A DNA stretch of 6,417 bases from assembly GCA_946222435.1 (NCBI GenBank), contig CAMIOJ010000123.1, positions 1 through 6,417 of the forward strand, in the 5' to 3' direction. This document shows positions 1 through 5,529 of this stretch, piece after piece. A program made the position numbers and the translations under genes. How positions within the stretch are numbered: the stretch's first letter is position 1; each line of letters starts with the position of its first letter. The stretch is from an uncultured Micrococcus sp. (GTDB lineage: Bacteria > Actinomycetota > Actinomycetes > Actinomycetales > Micrococcaceae). The notes below the pieces were generated by a model that saw nothing but the letters and a program-made list of their open reading frames with translations, did not search any database and was not told the origin of the DNA.

Positions 1-372
1 GAGGAGCAGGGCGCGGCCGTCGCCGAGCACGGGGGAGTAGTGGCCGAACTGGTGTCCGGCGTAGGCCTGGGCGACGGGGTGTGCGGCGGACGAGTCCACA
101 CGGTCGTCTCCACCGCCGTCCCCGCCCACGCCGCGCCTCGGGCGCTCGCCGGTCAGCAGCCGCACACCCTCCTCGGAACGCAGCCACGCGGGATCCAGGC
201 CGAGCTCGGCGGCGAGCTCCTCGTCCACGAACACGGCCTCGGCGCCCGGGGCGGGCTGGCCCTGCCACGGCACGGAGAGCTCGGGGAAGGCGTCCGCGAA
301 CACCGAGGTGAGGTGGACGGAGGAGGCGGGGGAGCCGTCGTCGGGAAGGGCGAGACGGGAGGAGGAGTCCAT
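1..372 (-). CDS. selO: SelO/YdiU-family protein adenylyltransferase, N-terminal part (cut by window edge)
   Basis: The first 124 codons of a gene that runs off the left edge. SelO proteins have a pseudokinase fold and transfer AMP from ATP to Ser/Thr/Tyr of target proteins; in bacteria they are linked to redox homeostasis. The diagnostic stretch is AQAYAGHQFGHYSPVLGDGR (residues 101-120), the family's conserved block just before the nucleotide-binding core. Upstream residues also fit the family: FADAFPELSVPW (25-36) and the LAAELGLDP segment (53-61). The ATG at 372 starts the normal family N-terminus, but its ribosome site is weak, with only a G-rich run just upstream. Oddity: a Gly/Asp-rich stretch at residues 79-98 replaces the short linker usual before the AYAGHQFG block. 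It follows hpaI by 33 nt on the same strand and may be co-transcribed, but nothing links its function to the pathway. The catalytic residues lie outside the window. Confidence 0.9.
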   Translation of the reverse strand, partial: MDSSSRLALPDDGSPASSVHLTSVFADAFPELSVPWQGQPAPGAEAVFVDEELAAELGLDPAWLRSEEGVRLLTGERPRRGVGGDGGGDDRVDSSAAHPVAQAYAGHQFGHYSPVLGDGRALLL

Positions 373-373
373 C

Positions 374-390
374 CGCCCAGCCTACGGGCG
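374..390 (-). other. Small inverted repeat between hpaI and selO
   Basis: A 5-bp GC stem (374-378 pairing with 386-390) with a 7-nt loop fills most of the 33-nt gap between the hpaI stop and the selO start. On the minus strand it ends just before the selO ATG, so it could weaken selO initiation or give weak termination after hpaI. There is no T-tract. A 5-bp stem is easily found by chance at this GC content, so the role is speculative. Confidence 0.25.
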
Positions 391-405
391 GCCCCGGGGA
401 CGGCG

Positions 406-1302
406 TCAGTAGCTGGCGCGCTCCCCGCCGGCCGCTCCCACGTCCGCCGGGCACCAGGCATCCGCCAGGGCCTCGGCGCCGCGGGCGAGGATCGCCACGT
501 CCGCGCCCACGTTGACGAAGTCCGCACCGGCGGCCGCGTAGTCCTCGGCCTGGGCCTGCACGAACGCGTTGACGCCCACGATCTTGCCGGCAGCCTTCAC
601 GGCCTCGATGGTCTGCTTCACCGCGGCCACCACGTCCGGGTGGGACTGCTGGCCGAGCAGGCCCATGGACGCGGAGAGGTCCGAGGGACCGACGAACACG
701 CCGTCCACGCCCGGGGTGGAGGCGATCGCGTGCGCGTTGGCCACCCCGTCCGCCGTCTCCACCTGCACGAACAGGCTGACGTGGCGGTCGCCGTCGCGCA
801 GATACCCGCCGATCCGGTTCCACCGGCCCGAGCGGGCCAGAGCCGAGCCGACGCCGCGGTCACCGCGGAGGATGCCGCCGAAGTCCCCGTCGCCCTCGTC
901 CTGCGGGGTGCCGTCCTCACCGCGCGGGCGCGGGTAGCGCAGGGCGTCCACCGCATGGGCGGCCTGCTCCGGCGTGCTGACCAGGGGCACCAGCAGGGTC
1001 TGTGCCCCCAGGTCCAGGAACTGCTTGATCACCACCGTGTCCAGGGCCGGCACGCGCACCATGGTGGGCACCCGGTAGCCGGCGATCGTCCGCAGCTGCG
1101 TCAGCACGTCCTGCAGGGTCAGCGGGGCGTGCTCGGCGTCGATCAGCAGGTAGTCCATGCCGGCGCCGGCACAGATCTCCGCAGTGGTGGCATCCCCGGA
1201 GCACAGGAACATGCCGGCGGCGGGGCGGCCGCCGCGGGCGGACACGGCCTCCTCCGTGAAGAGGTCGCGGACGAGGGGCTGGGCGTTGTCGATCACGGGC
1301 AT
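406..1302 (-). CDS. hpaI: 4-hydroxy-2-oxoheptane-1,7-dioate (HHED) aldolase, HpcH/HpaI family
   Basis: A 298-residue class II pyruvate aldolase that cleaves 4-hydroxy-2-oxoheptanedioate to pyruvate and succinate semialdehyde, the last ring-derived step of homoprotocatechuate breakdown; cytosolic and divalent-metal dependent. Visible motifs are LLIDAEHAP (His58, equivalent to the catalytic His45 of E. coli HpaI), MVRVP (Arg83, equivalent to Arg70), VQVET (Glu182, metal ligand) and GVFVGPSDLSASMG (Asp208, metal ligand). The block GVGSALARSGRWNRI is typical of HpaI. The ATG at 1302 was chosen because the family N-terminus begins there and GAGGA sits 9 nt upstream; the frame stays open to a GTG at 1389, but that would overlap hpaH. 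Oddity: about 20 extra residues, Gly/Asp-rich, lie near 125-148 between the RYP and RGVG blocks, which explains the length (298 against about 262 in E. coli). It is the second gene of the hpaH-hpaI operon. Confidence 0.9.
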   Translation of the reverse strand: MPVIDNAQPLVRDLFTEEAVSARGGRPAAGMFLCSGDATTAEICAGAGMDYLLIDAEHAPLTLQDVLTQLRTIAGYRVPTMVRVPALDTVVIKQFLDLGAQTLLVPLVSTPEQAAHAVDALRYPRPRGEDGTPQDEGDGDFGGILRGDRGVGSALARSGRWNRIGGYLRDGDRHVSLFVQVETADGVANAHAIASTPGVDGVFVGPSDLSASMGLLGQQSHPDVVAAVKQTIEAVKAAGKIVGVNAFVQAQAEDYAAAGADFVNVGADVAILARGAEALADAWCPADVGAAGGERASY

Positions 1303-1311
1303 GGTGGTCTG

Positions 1312-1316
1312 TCCTC
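1312..1316 (-). promoter_or_regulatory. Ribosome binding site that fixes the hpaI start
   Basis: GAGGA on the minus strand, 9 nt before the ATG at 1302 and inside the 14-nt hpaH-hpaI gap. It supports the 1302 start over the in-frame GTG at 1389 and fits tightly coupled translation of the two genes. Confidence 0.7.
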
Positions 1317-2102
1317 TCACTCGAAGCGGCAGGTGACGGTGCCGAGCGGGCCGTAGTCCGCGTACACGGTGTCGCCCTCGTAGACCCACATGGGGCGGGT
1401 GAAGGAGCCGGCCAGGATGATCTCGCCGGCCTCGAGGGCGTCGTCGTGCCCGGCGATGCGGTTGGCCAGCCAGTGCACGCCGTTGGCGGGGTGGTTCAGC
1501 ACGCCCGCCGCCACGCCGGTCTCGATGATCTCCTGGTTGCGGGAGAGGATGCCGGAGACCCAGCGCAGGTTCACCTCATCCGTCTTCACCGGGCGGCCGC
1601 CGATGACCATGGAGCCCAGGGCCGCGTTGTCCGAGATGGTGTCCGTGATGGTGCGGCCGGCCATCTCGATGCGCGAGTCCAGCACCTCCAGCGCCGGCAC
1701 CACGTACTCGGTGGCGCGCAGCACGTCGATCAGGTTCAGGCCCGGGCCGCGCAGCTCGTCCTTGAGCACGAACGCGAGCTCCATCTCGATGCGCGGGTGG
1801 GTGTACCTCTTCCACTCGTACACGTGGCCGGACTCGAAGACCTGGTCGTCGAAGATCACGCCGTAGTCCGGCTCGTCGATGCCGGTGGCGTCCTGCATGG
1901 CCTTGGAGGTCAGGCCGATCTTGTGGCCCACCTTCCGCCGGCCGGCCTGAACCTGGCGCTCGGCCCAGATGCGCTGGACGGCGTAGGAGTCCTCGATCTG
2001 CATCTCCGGGTAGCGGGCGGTGAGCAGGGGGACCGGCGTGCGGTCGATGCCGGCCCGGTGCAGCTCGTCGGCGATCTTCACGTGCGTCTCGTGGTTCAGC
2101 AT
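1317..2102 (-). CDS. hpaH: 2-oxohept-4-ene-1,7-dioate hydratase (HpaH, 2-keto-4-pentenoate hydratase family)
   Basis: A 261-residue hydratase, close to the usual family length (about 267 in E. coli). It adds water to 2-oxohept-4-ene-1,7-dioate to give 4-hydroxy-2-oxoheptanedioate, the substrate of HpaI encoded next. Motifs: VGHKIGLTSKAMQ (residues 58-70, with the active-site Lys61), EPDYGVIFDD (77-86), and metal-ligand glutamates in RIEMELAFV (Glu106, Glu108) and VPALEVLDSRI (Glu139). The phrase DSRIEMAGRTITDTISDNAA is characteristic of the HpaH branch rather than MhpD or 4-oxalocrotonate decarboxylase, but substrate choice within this superfamily rests partly on context. The ATG at 2102 has AAGGAG 4 nt upstream. 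It is the first gene of the hpaH-hpaI operon, divergent from the CoA-transferase-like gene at 2349, with an operator-like palindrome 46 nt upstream. Confidence 0.88.
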   Translation of the reverse strand: MLNHETHVKIADELHRAGIDRTPVPLLTARYPEMQIEDSYAVQRIWAERQVQAGRRKVGHKIGLTSKAMQDATGIDEPDYGVIFDDQVFESGHVYEWKRYTHPRIEMELAFVLKDELRGPGLNLIDVLRATEYVVPALEVLDSRIEMAGRTITDTISDNAALGSMVIGGRPVKTDEVNLRWVSGILSRNQEIIETGVAAGVLNHPANGVHWLANRIAGHDDALEAGEIILAGSFTRPMWVYEGDTVYADYGPLGTVTCRFE

Positions 2103-2140
2103 GGCGCTCCTTGCGGCGGCTCGGGAAAGGGGCTCTGGGT

Positions 2141-2156
2141 GAATCGTATACGTTGC
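2141..2156. promoter_or_regulatory. Candidate operator with GTATAC core in the divergent control region
   Basis: GAATCGTATACGTTGC contains the perfect palindrome CGTATACG (2145-2152), with further symmetric pairs at 2143/2154 and 2141/2156. It is AT-rich within very GC-rich DNA and lies 46 nt upstream of hpaH. A related site occurs upstream of hpaD at 4633-4646, with 10 of 14 positions identical. GTATAC-cored palindromes are typical of GntR-family regulators. Read on the minus strand, TATACG could also serve as a -10 element for hpaH, so a bound repressor would block the promoter. Regulator identity is an inference; no regulator gene is in the window. Confidence 0.6.
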
Positions 2157-2169
2157 ATGGTGTCATGTT

Positions 2170-2185
2170 CGTGGCGCAGATCACA
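2170..2185. promoter_or_regulatory. Possible Crp/GlxR-type site
   Basis: CGTGG-N6-TCACA matches the TGTGA-N6-TCACA dyad consensus of Crp and actinobacterial GlxR proteins at 8 of 10 positions. It is centred 29 nt from the GTATAC operator in the same divergent region. Global carbon control of an aromatic-degradation operon would be sensible, but one half-site is imperfect and such matches arise by chance. Confidence 0.35.
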
Positions 2186-2245
2186 TGCGCTGGCATGCTT
2201 CAGGCAGAGGACCACGACGACGGCCGCCTCGCCGGGTCCTCCTGG

Positions 2246-2281
2246 CCCGCCGTGGCGGGAGCGTCGCCCCACGGTGGGGCG
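2246..2281 (+). other. Two tandem GC hairpins in the leader of the CoA-transferase-like gene
   Basis: The first hairpin pairs CCCGCC (2246-2251) with GGCGGG (2254-2259). The second pairs CGCCCCA (2265-2271) with TGGGGCG (2275-2281) around a 3-nt loop. They lie 68-103 nt before the GTG start at 2349, within the likely 5' leader on the plus strand. Neither is followed by a T-tract. They might slow transcription or shape the leader, or they may only reflect base composition. The rest of the 2103-2348 gap holds the two candidate sites at 2141-2156 and 2170-2185 and no supported gene. Confidence 0.35.
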
Positions 2282-2348
2282 GGTCCGCACCCGAGCGGGG
2301 CCGGCCGTCGTCGTCAGACCGTCGCCCGAGAGCTGAGGAGGCCCAGCC

Positions 2349-3227
2349 GTGACCGCTGCCGAGACACCCCTGCGCCCGCTCGAGGGCGTGACCGTCCTGT
2401 CCCTGGCCCCGAACCTGCCCGGACCGTGGGCGGCCTGGCGGCTGCGGCAGTGGGGCGCCCATGTGATCAAGGTCGAGGGGCCGGGTGGGGACATGATGTC
2501 CCGGATGTCCACGCTGATCTACGAGCGGTTCTCCGAGGGGATGGCGATCGTGGAGGTGAACCTCAAGAACAGGGCAGGGCGCGCGCAGCTGGCGAAGCTC
2601 GCCGACCAGGCTGAGATCCTCGTGACGTCCATGCGGCCCTCGGCGGCCGAGCGGCTGGGCCTGCCCGAGCTGGCGGACCGCATGTCCCTGGCCTGGGTGG
2701 AGGTCGTCGGGTCGGAGGAGGACCCCGAGGATCCCGGACACGACCTGACCTACCAGGCCGCCAACGGGACGATCGGCGGTGCCGGGGGAGACGGCGGTGC
2801 CGATGGGCCAGATGTGGATGTGCCGCGGCTGCCGGCCGTGCTGGTGGCCGACGTCATGGGCGGCGAGCGGGCCGCGGGCCAGGCGCTGGCCGCCCTGCTG
2901 CAGCGCCGGGCGAACGTGGCCGCAGGCCGGGACGGCGCCGTGCGGGTGAAGGTGTCCCTCGAGCAGGCCGTGCGCGACGCCGCCGTGACCACCGACCTGA
3001 CGCACAGCCGGGCGATCCTCGGCGGGACGCTGCCGGAGTACGGGATCTATGCCTGCGCGGACGGCTTCGTGGCCCTGGCCGCGCTGGAGCCGCACTTCAA
3101 AGAGCGGATGGTGGAGCTGCTCGGGAAGAGCGAGGACGAGCTGACGGCGGCGTTCGCGGAGCAGCCCGCTGCGCACTGGGTGGCCTTCGCGAAGGAGCAC
3201 GACCTGCCGATCGTCCCCGTCAGGTGA
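2349..3227 (+). CDS. Short family III CoA-transferase / alpha-methylacyl-CoA racemase-like protein
   Basis: 292 residues. The N-terminus PLEGVTVLSLAPNLPGPWAA (10-29) followed by GAHVIKVEGPGGD (36-48) is the CoA-binding Rossmann start of the CaiB/BaiF/AMACR family. GHDLTYQAANG (His131), VADVMGG (Asp168) and ALEPHF (Glu247) match the His126/Asp156/Glu241 catalytic set of mycobacterial MCR, so a racemase-like active site seems kept. It ends at DLPIVPVR, about 65-75 residues short of a 360-residue racemase, lacking the usual C-terminal tail. A terminator follows directly, so the short end looks natural rather than a frameshift; I recall similar short relatives annotated simply as CoA transferase. 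The GTG start has GAGGAG 8 nt upstream. A Gly/Asp-rich stretch lies at 142-160. The gene is divergent from hpaH, sharing its control region, and convergent with hpaD. The substrate is unknown; a CoA-thioester step in aromatic-acid use is a guess. Confidence 0.8.
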   Translation: MTAAETPLRPLEGVTVLSLAPNLPGPWAAWRLRQWGAHVIKVEGPGGDMMSRMSTLIYERFSEGMAIVEVNLKNRAGRAQLAKLADQAEILVTSMRPSAAERLGLPELADRMSLAWVEVVGSEEDPEDPGHDLTYQAANGTIGGAGGDGGADGPDVDVPRLPAVLVADVMGGERAAGQALAALLQRRANVAAGRDGAVRVKVSLEQAVRDAAVTTDLTHSRAILGGTLPEYGIYACADGFVALAALEPHFKERMVELLGKSEDELTAAFAEQPAAHWVAFAKEHDLPIVPVR

Positions 3228-3240
3228 GCTGAGCAGACGG

Positions 3241-3275
3241 CGACGGCGGCCGCCCAAGGTGGGCGGCCGCCGTCG
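3241..3275. terminator. Perfect hairpin terminator between convergent genes
   Basis: A perfect 15-bp GC-rich stem (3241-3255 with 3261-3275) and a 5-nt loop AAGGT, 13 nt after the stop of the CoA-transferase-like gene and 41 nt beyond the hpaD stop. There is no clear T-tract on either side, common for terminators in high-GC Actinomycetota. Its place between converging genes suggests it works in both directions. Confidence 0.8.
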
Positions 3276-3316
3276 TGGTCCTCTGCCGAGGTGCGGACCT
3301 CAGGAAGGGGAGGGGC

Positions 3317-4480
3317 TCAGAGCTGGTTGCCGAGCTTGTACTCGCCCTTCTTCCAGTCCGGCATCTCCTTCTCGTCGTCCTCACGGGTGTAGGAGAAGCC
3401 GTCGGCGCCGATGGTCACGGCCATCTCGGAGTCGTCGGTGCGGGCCACGACCTCCTTGACGTTCCCGTCCAGGTCCAGCACGAGCGAGGCGTCCGTGTAC
3501 CAGGACGGGACGACCGGGGTGCCCCACCAGTCGCGGCGCTGGTTGTCATGCACGTCCCAGGTGACCACCGGGTTGTCCGGGTCGCCGGTGTAGTAGTCCT
3601 GGGTGTAGATCTCCACGCGGTGGCCGTCCGGGTCGCGCAGGTAGAGGTAGAACGCGTTGGACACGCCGTGGCGGCCCGGGCCGCGCTCGATCGCGTCGGA
3701 CATGCGTAGCGAGCCGAGCTTGTCGCAGATCGCCAGGATGTTGTGCTTCTCGTGCGTGGCGAAGGCGACGTGGTGCATGCGCGGGCCGTCGCCGCCGGTC
3801 ATGGCGGTGTCGTGCACGGTAGGCTTGCGGCGCATCCACGCGGCGTAGACGGTGCCGTTCTCGTCCTGGATGTCCTCGGTCACGCGGAAGCCCAGGTCCT
3901 GCATGTAGCGGGCGGCGCGCGGCACGTCCGGGGTCACCTGGTTGAAGTGGTCCAGGCGCACCAGGGCGCCGGGGGTGTAGAGGTCGTAGCGCCAGGCCAG
4001 GCGCTCCACGTGCTCCACCTCATGGAAGAACTCGTACGGGAAGCCCAGCGGGTCCTCGACGCGCACGGAGTCGCCGATGCCCTTCACGAAGCCGTCCTTC
4101 CTGCGCTCGACGCGGCAGCCGAGCTCCTCGTAGAAGGCGACGGCCTTGTCCAGGTCCCCCGGGGTGCGCACGCGGTAGGAGAACGCGGCCACGGCGGCGG
4201 TCTCGCCCTTGCGGAGCACCAGGTTGTGGTGGATGAACTCCTCCATGGAGCGCAGGTAGACGGTGTTCTCGTCCTCCTCGGTCACCACCAGGTCCAGCAC
4301 GTCCACGTAGAACCTGCGGGAGGCGGCCAGGTCCGTCACCACGAGCTCCATGTAGGCGCAGCGCAGCACGTCCGGAGCGGGGGACTTCGGGGTGGGGATC
4401 GGGTTGTCGGTCTTCACCGGGCCTTCCTGGCCCACGTAGAAGCCGGACGAGGTCTTGGTGCGGCCCTCGTAGTTGCTCAT
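3317..4480 (-). CDS. hpaD: 3,4-dihydroxyphenylacetate (homoprotocatechuate) 2,3-dioxygenase
   Basis: A 387-residue extradiol dioxygenase of the vicinal oxygen chelate type, like Brevibacterium fuscum HPCD (Fe) and Arthrobacter globiformis MndD (Mn). It opens the ring of homoprotocatechuate to 5-carboxymethyl-2-hydroxymuconate semialdehyde. With a constant offset of 23 residues from HPCD numbering, the key residues are all present: metal ligands His178 (LDHFNQVTPD), His237 (MHHVAFATHEKHN) and Glu290 (RVEIYTQDYYTGD); acid-base His223 (TVHDTA); and second-sphere Asn180, Trp215, Arg266, His271 and Tyr280. The sequence does not decide Fe against Mn. The first 23 residues (with SSGFYVGQEGPVKTDN) extend the N-terminus beyond HPCD. 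The ATG at 4480 has AGGAG 5 nt upstream; the frame is open much further upstream but without a comparable start. It has its own operator-like site at 4633-4646 and is not adjacent to any other pathway gene. Confidence 0.94.
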   Translation of the reverse strand: MSNYEGRTKTSSGFYVGQEGPVKTDNPIPTPKSPAPDVLRCAYMELVVTDLAASRRFYVDVLDLVVTEEDENTVYLRSMEEFIHHNLVLRKGETAAVAAFSYRVRTPGDLDKAVAFYEELGCRVERRKDGFVKGIGDSVRVEDPLGFPYEFFHEVEHVERLAWRYDLYTPGALVRLDHFNQVTPDVPRAARYMQDLGFRVTEDIQDENGTVYAAWMRRKPTVHDTAMTGGDGPRMHHVAFATHEKHNILAICDKLGSLRMSDAIERGPGRHGVSNAFYLYLRDPDGHRVEIYTQDYYTGDPDNPVVTWDVHDNQRRDWWGTPVVPSWYTDASLVLDLDGNVKEVVARTDDSEMAVTIGADGFSYTREDDEKEMPDWKKGEYKLGNQL

Positions 4481-4632
4481 CGTCACTCCTGACTCTGGGG
4501 TGGTGGGTACCGACGGCGATGCCGGCGCGGTGGGTGCGTGCGCCCGGCCCGCGGGACTGTGCGGCGCCGGCGGGACGGTGGTCCTCGGCGGCGAGCAGGA
4601 GCTGTGGGCTGGGGCACGTTCCCTCTGACTCA

Positions 4633-4646
4633 GATCGTATATGATC
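4633..4646. promoter_or_regulatory. Second candidate operator, upstream of hpaD
   Basis: GATCGTATATGATC is a 14-nt inverted repeat with 12 of 14 positions symmetric. It matches the hpaH site at 2141-2156 at 10 of 14 aligned positions; the shared form is ATCGTATAYGWT. On the minus strand both sites carry TATACGAT, which could double as a -10 region. Its centre is about 159 nt upstream of the hpaD start, implying a long hpaD leader if the promoter is here. The remaining leader (4481-4632) is GC-rich, with no supported gene. Confidence 0.6.
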
Positions 4647-4692
4647 CTGCGATCCGGGGGAAGGTTCGCCCTCACTTGCGTCCAGCCGGCGC

Positions 4693-5460
4693 TCAGTCTC
4701 GCGGCGGCTGCACGGCCCCCGTGAACATCCCGGGCTTCGCCGGCGGCGGTCCCAGCGTCTCGCGCGCGGTGGAGGCCCGGAACCAGAGCATCGAGAGGGC
4801 CAGGGCCGCCAGGCCGGTGAGGCCGAAGGTGGCGCTGATCAGCAGCGCGGTGTCCCGGGCGGCGTCCCCGTCGACGATGAGGAAGAAGCCACCGATCAAC
4901 CCGCCCAGGAGGGTCACCAGGAACAGCGGCAGACCCACCACCAGGCCGACGAGCAGCCTGCCGGGCTGGGCTGTCCGGCGCAGCATGAACAGGGCGGCGG
5001 CCGTGGGCCAGCCGAGCATGCCGAGGGCGTGGAGCATGAAGAGGCCCCACGCCGTCGGGTCCACGTCCATCAGCGCCATCACGGACCCGGGCTCATGCTG
5101 GTCCGCCCTGATCAGCGAGAGCGGCCGGACCAGCAGGGCCAGCGAGACGATCCCCACCGCCTGCGTCAGCAGGAGCAGGGGGATGAACCGGGGGCTCTGC
5201 GGGATGTAGTCGTCAGGGGCGCCGGTGGCCCGGTGGTAGAGCGGGAAGAACCCCTGCATCATCGCCCAGGCGTAGAGCACGTAGCCCGGCTCGACGGTGC
5301 TTCCGTTGCCGGTCCGGAAGAGCCCAGAGGCGGACAGCAGGATCGCGACCGCCAGGAGCGCGTAGTTCACCAGCCACAGCGCCGTGGTCTTCACCGCGGC
5401 CCGGGGCCAGGAGAACTCGCCGGGCGGGGTGAACTCCGGGGTGCGCGTCGATACGGCCAT
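4693..5460 (-). CDS. Polytopic membrane protein of unknown function
   Basis: 255 residues from the ATG at 5460, chosen because GAGGAG lies 8 nt upstream; the frame also allows a TTG at 5520 with a poorer site. I do not recognise the family. Hydrophobic segments suggest about six membrane spans: roughly residues 25-47, 58-75, 92-112, 136-160, 168-196 and 204-227. The N-terminus (1-24) is polar and includes a TPPGEFSWPRAAVKTT stretch. A loop at about 113-135 holds Arg, Asp, Glu and His, and the C-terminal tail (228-255) is Pro/Gly-rich and probably cytosolic. No transporter signature, signal peptide or catalytic motif is visible. It sits 69 nt downstream of the small gene at 5530 and 212 nt upstream of hpaD on the same strand. 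A role in aromatic-acid uptake is possible from position only; the protein is shorter than an MFS or similar permease. Confidence 0.8.
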   Translation of the reverse strand: MAVSTRTPEFTPPGEFSWPRAAVKTTALWLVNYALLAVAILLSASGLFRTGNGSTVEPGYVLYAWAMMQGFFPLYHRATGAPDDYIPQSPRFIPLLLLTQAVGIVSLALLVRPLSLIRADQHEPGSVMALMDVDPTAWGLFMLHALGMLGWPTAAALFMLRRTAQPGRLLVGLVVGLPLFLVTLLGGLIGGFFLIVDGDAARDTALLISATFGLTGLAALALSMLWFRASTARETLGPPPAKPGMFTGAVQPPRD

Positions 5461-5468
5461 GGGCCCCT

Positions 5469-5474
5469 CTCCTC
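5469..5474 (-). promoter_or_regulatory. Ribosome binding site that fixes the membrane-protein start
   Basis: GAGGAG on the minus strand, 8 nt before the ATG at 5460. It favours this start over the upstream in-frame ATG (5493) and TTG (5520), neither of which has a comparable site. Confidence 0.65.
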
Positions 5475-5529
5475 TGGTCGCCTGCCCCTCCATCCTGCGC
5501 AGGGCGGCGGGGACGGGCAAGCCCTGGGC

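Noticed and set aside
40..1356. A 438-codon open frame on the plus strand across selO and hpaI
   Set aside because: It is antisense to two well-supported genes and reads as low-complexity Gly/Arg/His/Val-rich sequence with no domain, as expected opposite high-GC coding DNA.
1303..1389. Earlier GTG start for hpaI at 1389
   Set aside because: It would overlap hpaH by 73 nt and adds Arg-rich residues unlike HpaI; GAGGA precedes the ATG at 1302.
2181..3257. A 358-codon minus-strand open frame opposite the CoA-transferase-like gene
   Set aside because: The plus-strand frame has clear family motifs and a ribosome site; this one has no recognisable motif and crosses the divergent control region and the terminator.
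3225..3275. Frameshift cutting off the C-terminus of the CoA-transferase-like protein
   Set aside because: The terminator stem begins 13 nt after the stop, leaving no room for the missing C-terminal coding sequence in any frame.
3275..4492. Long plus-strand frames opposite hpaD
   Set aside because: These are shadows of hpaD, with Val/His/Ala-rich low-complexity translations; hpaD keeps every catalytic residue on the other strand.
4481..5050. N-terminal extension of hpaD upstream to 5050, giving 577 residues
   Set aside because: The added sequence is Pro/Arg/Ala-rich, overlaps the membrane-protein gene in another frame and runs through the operator; the ATG at 4480 has a proper ribosome site.
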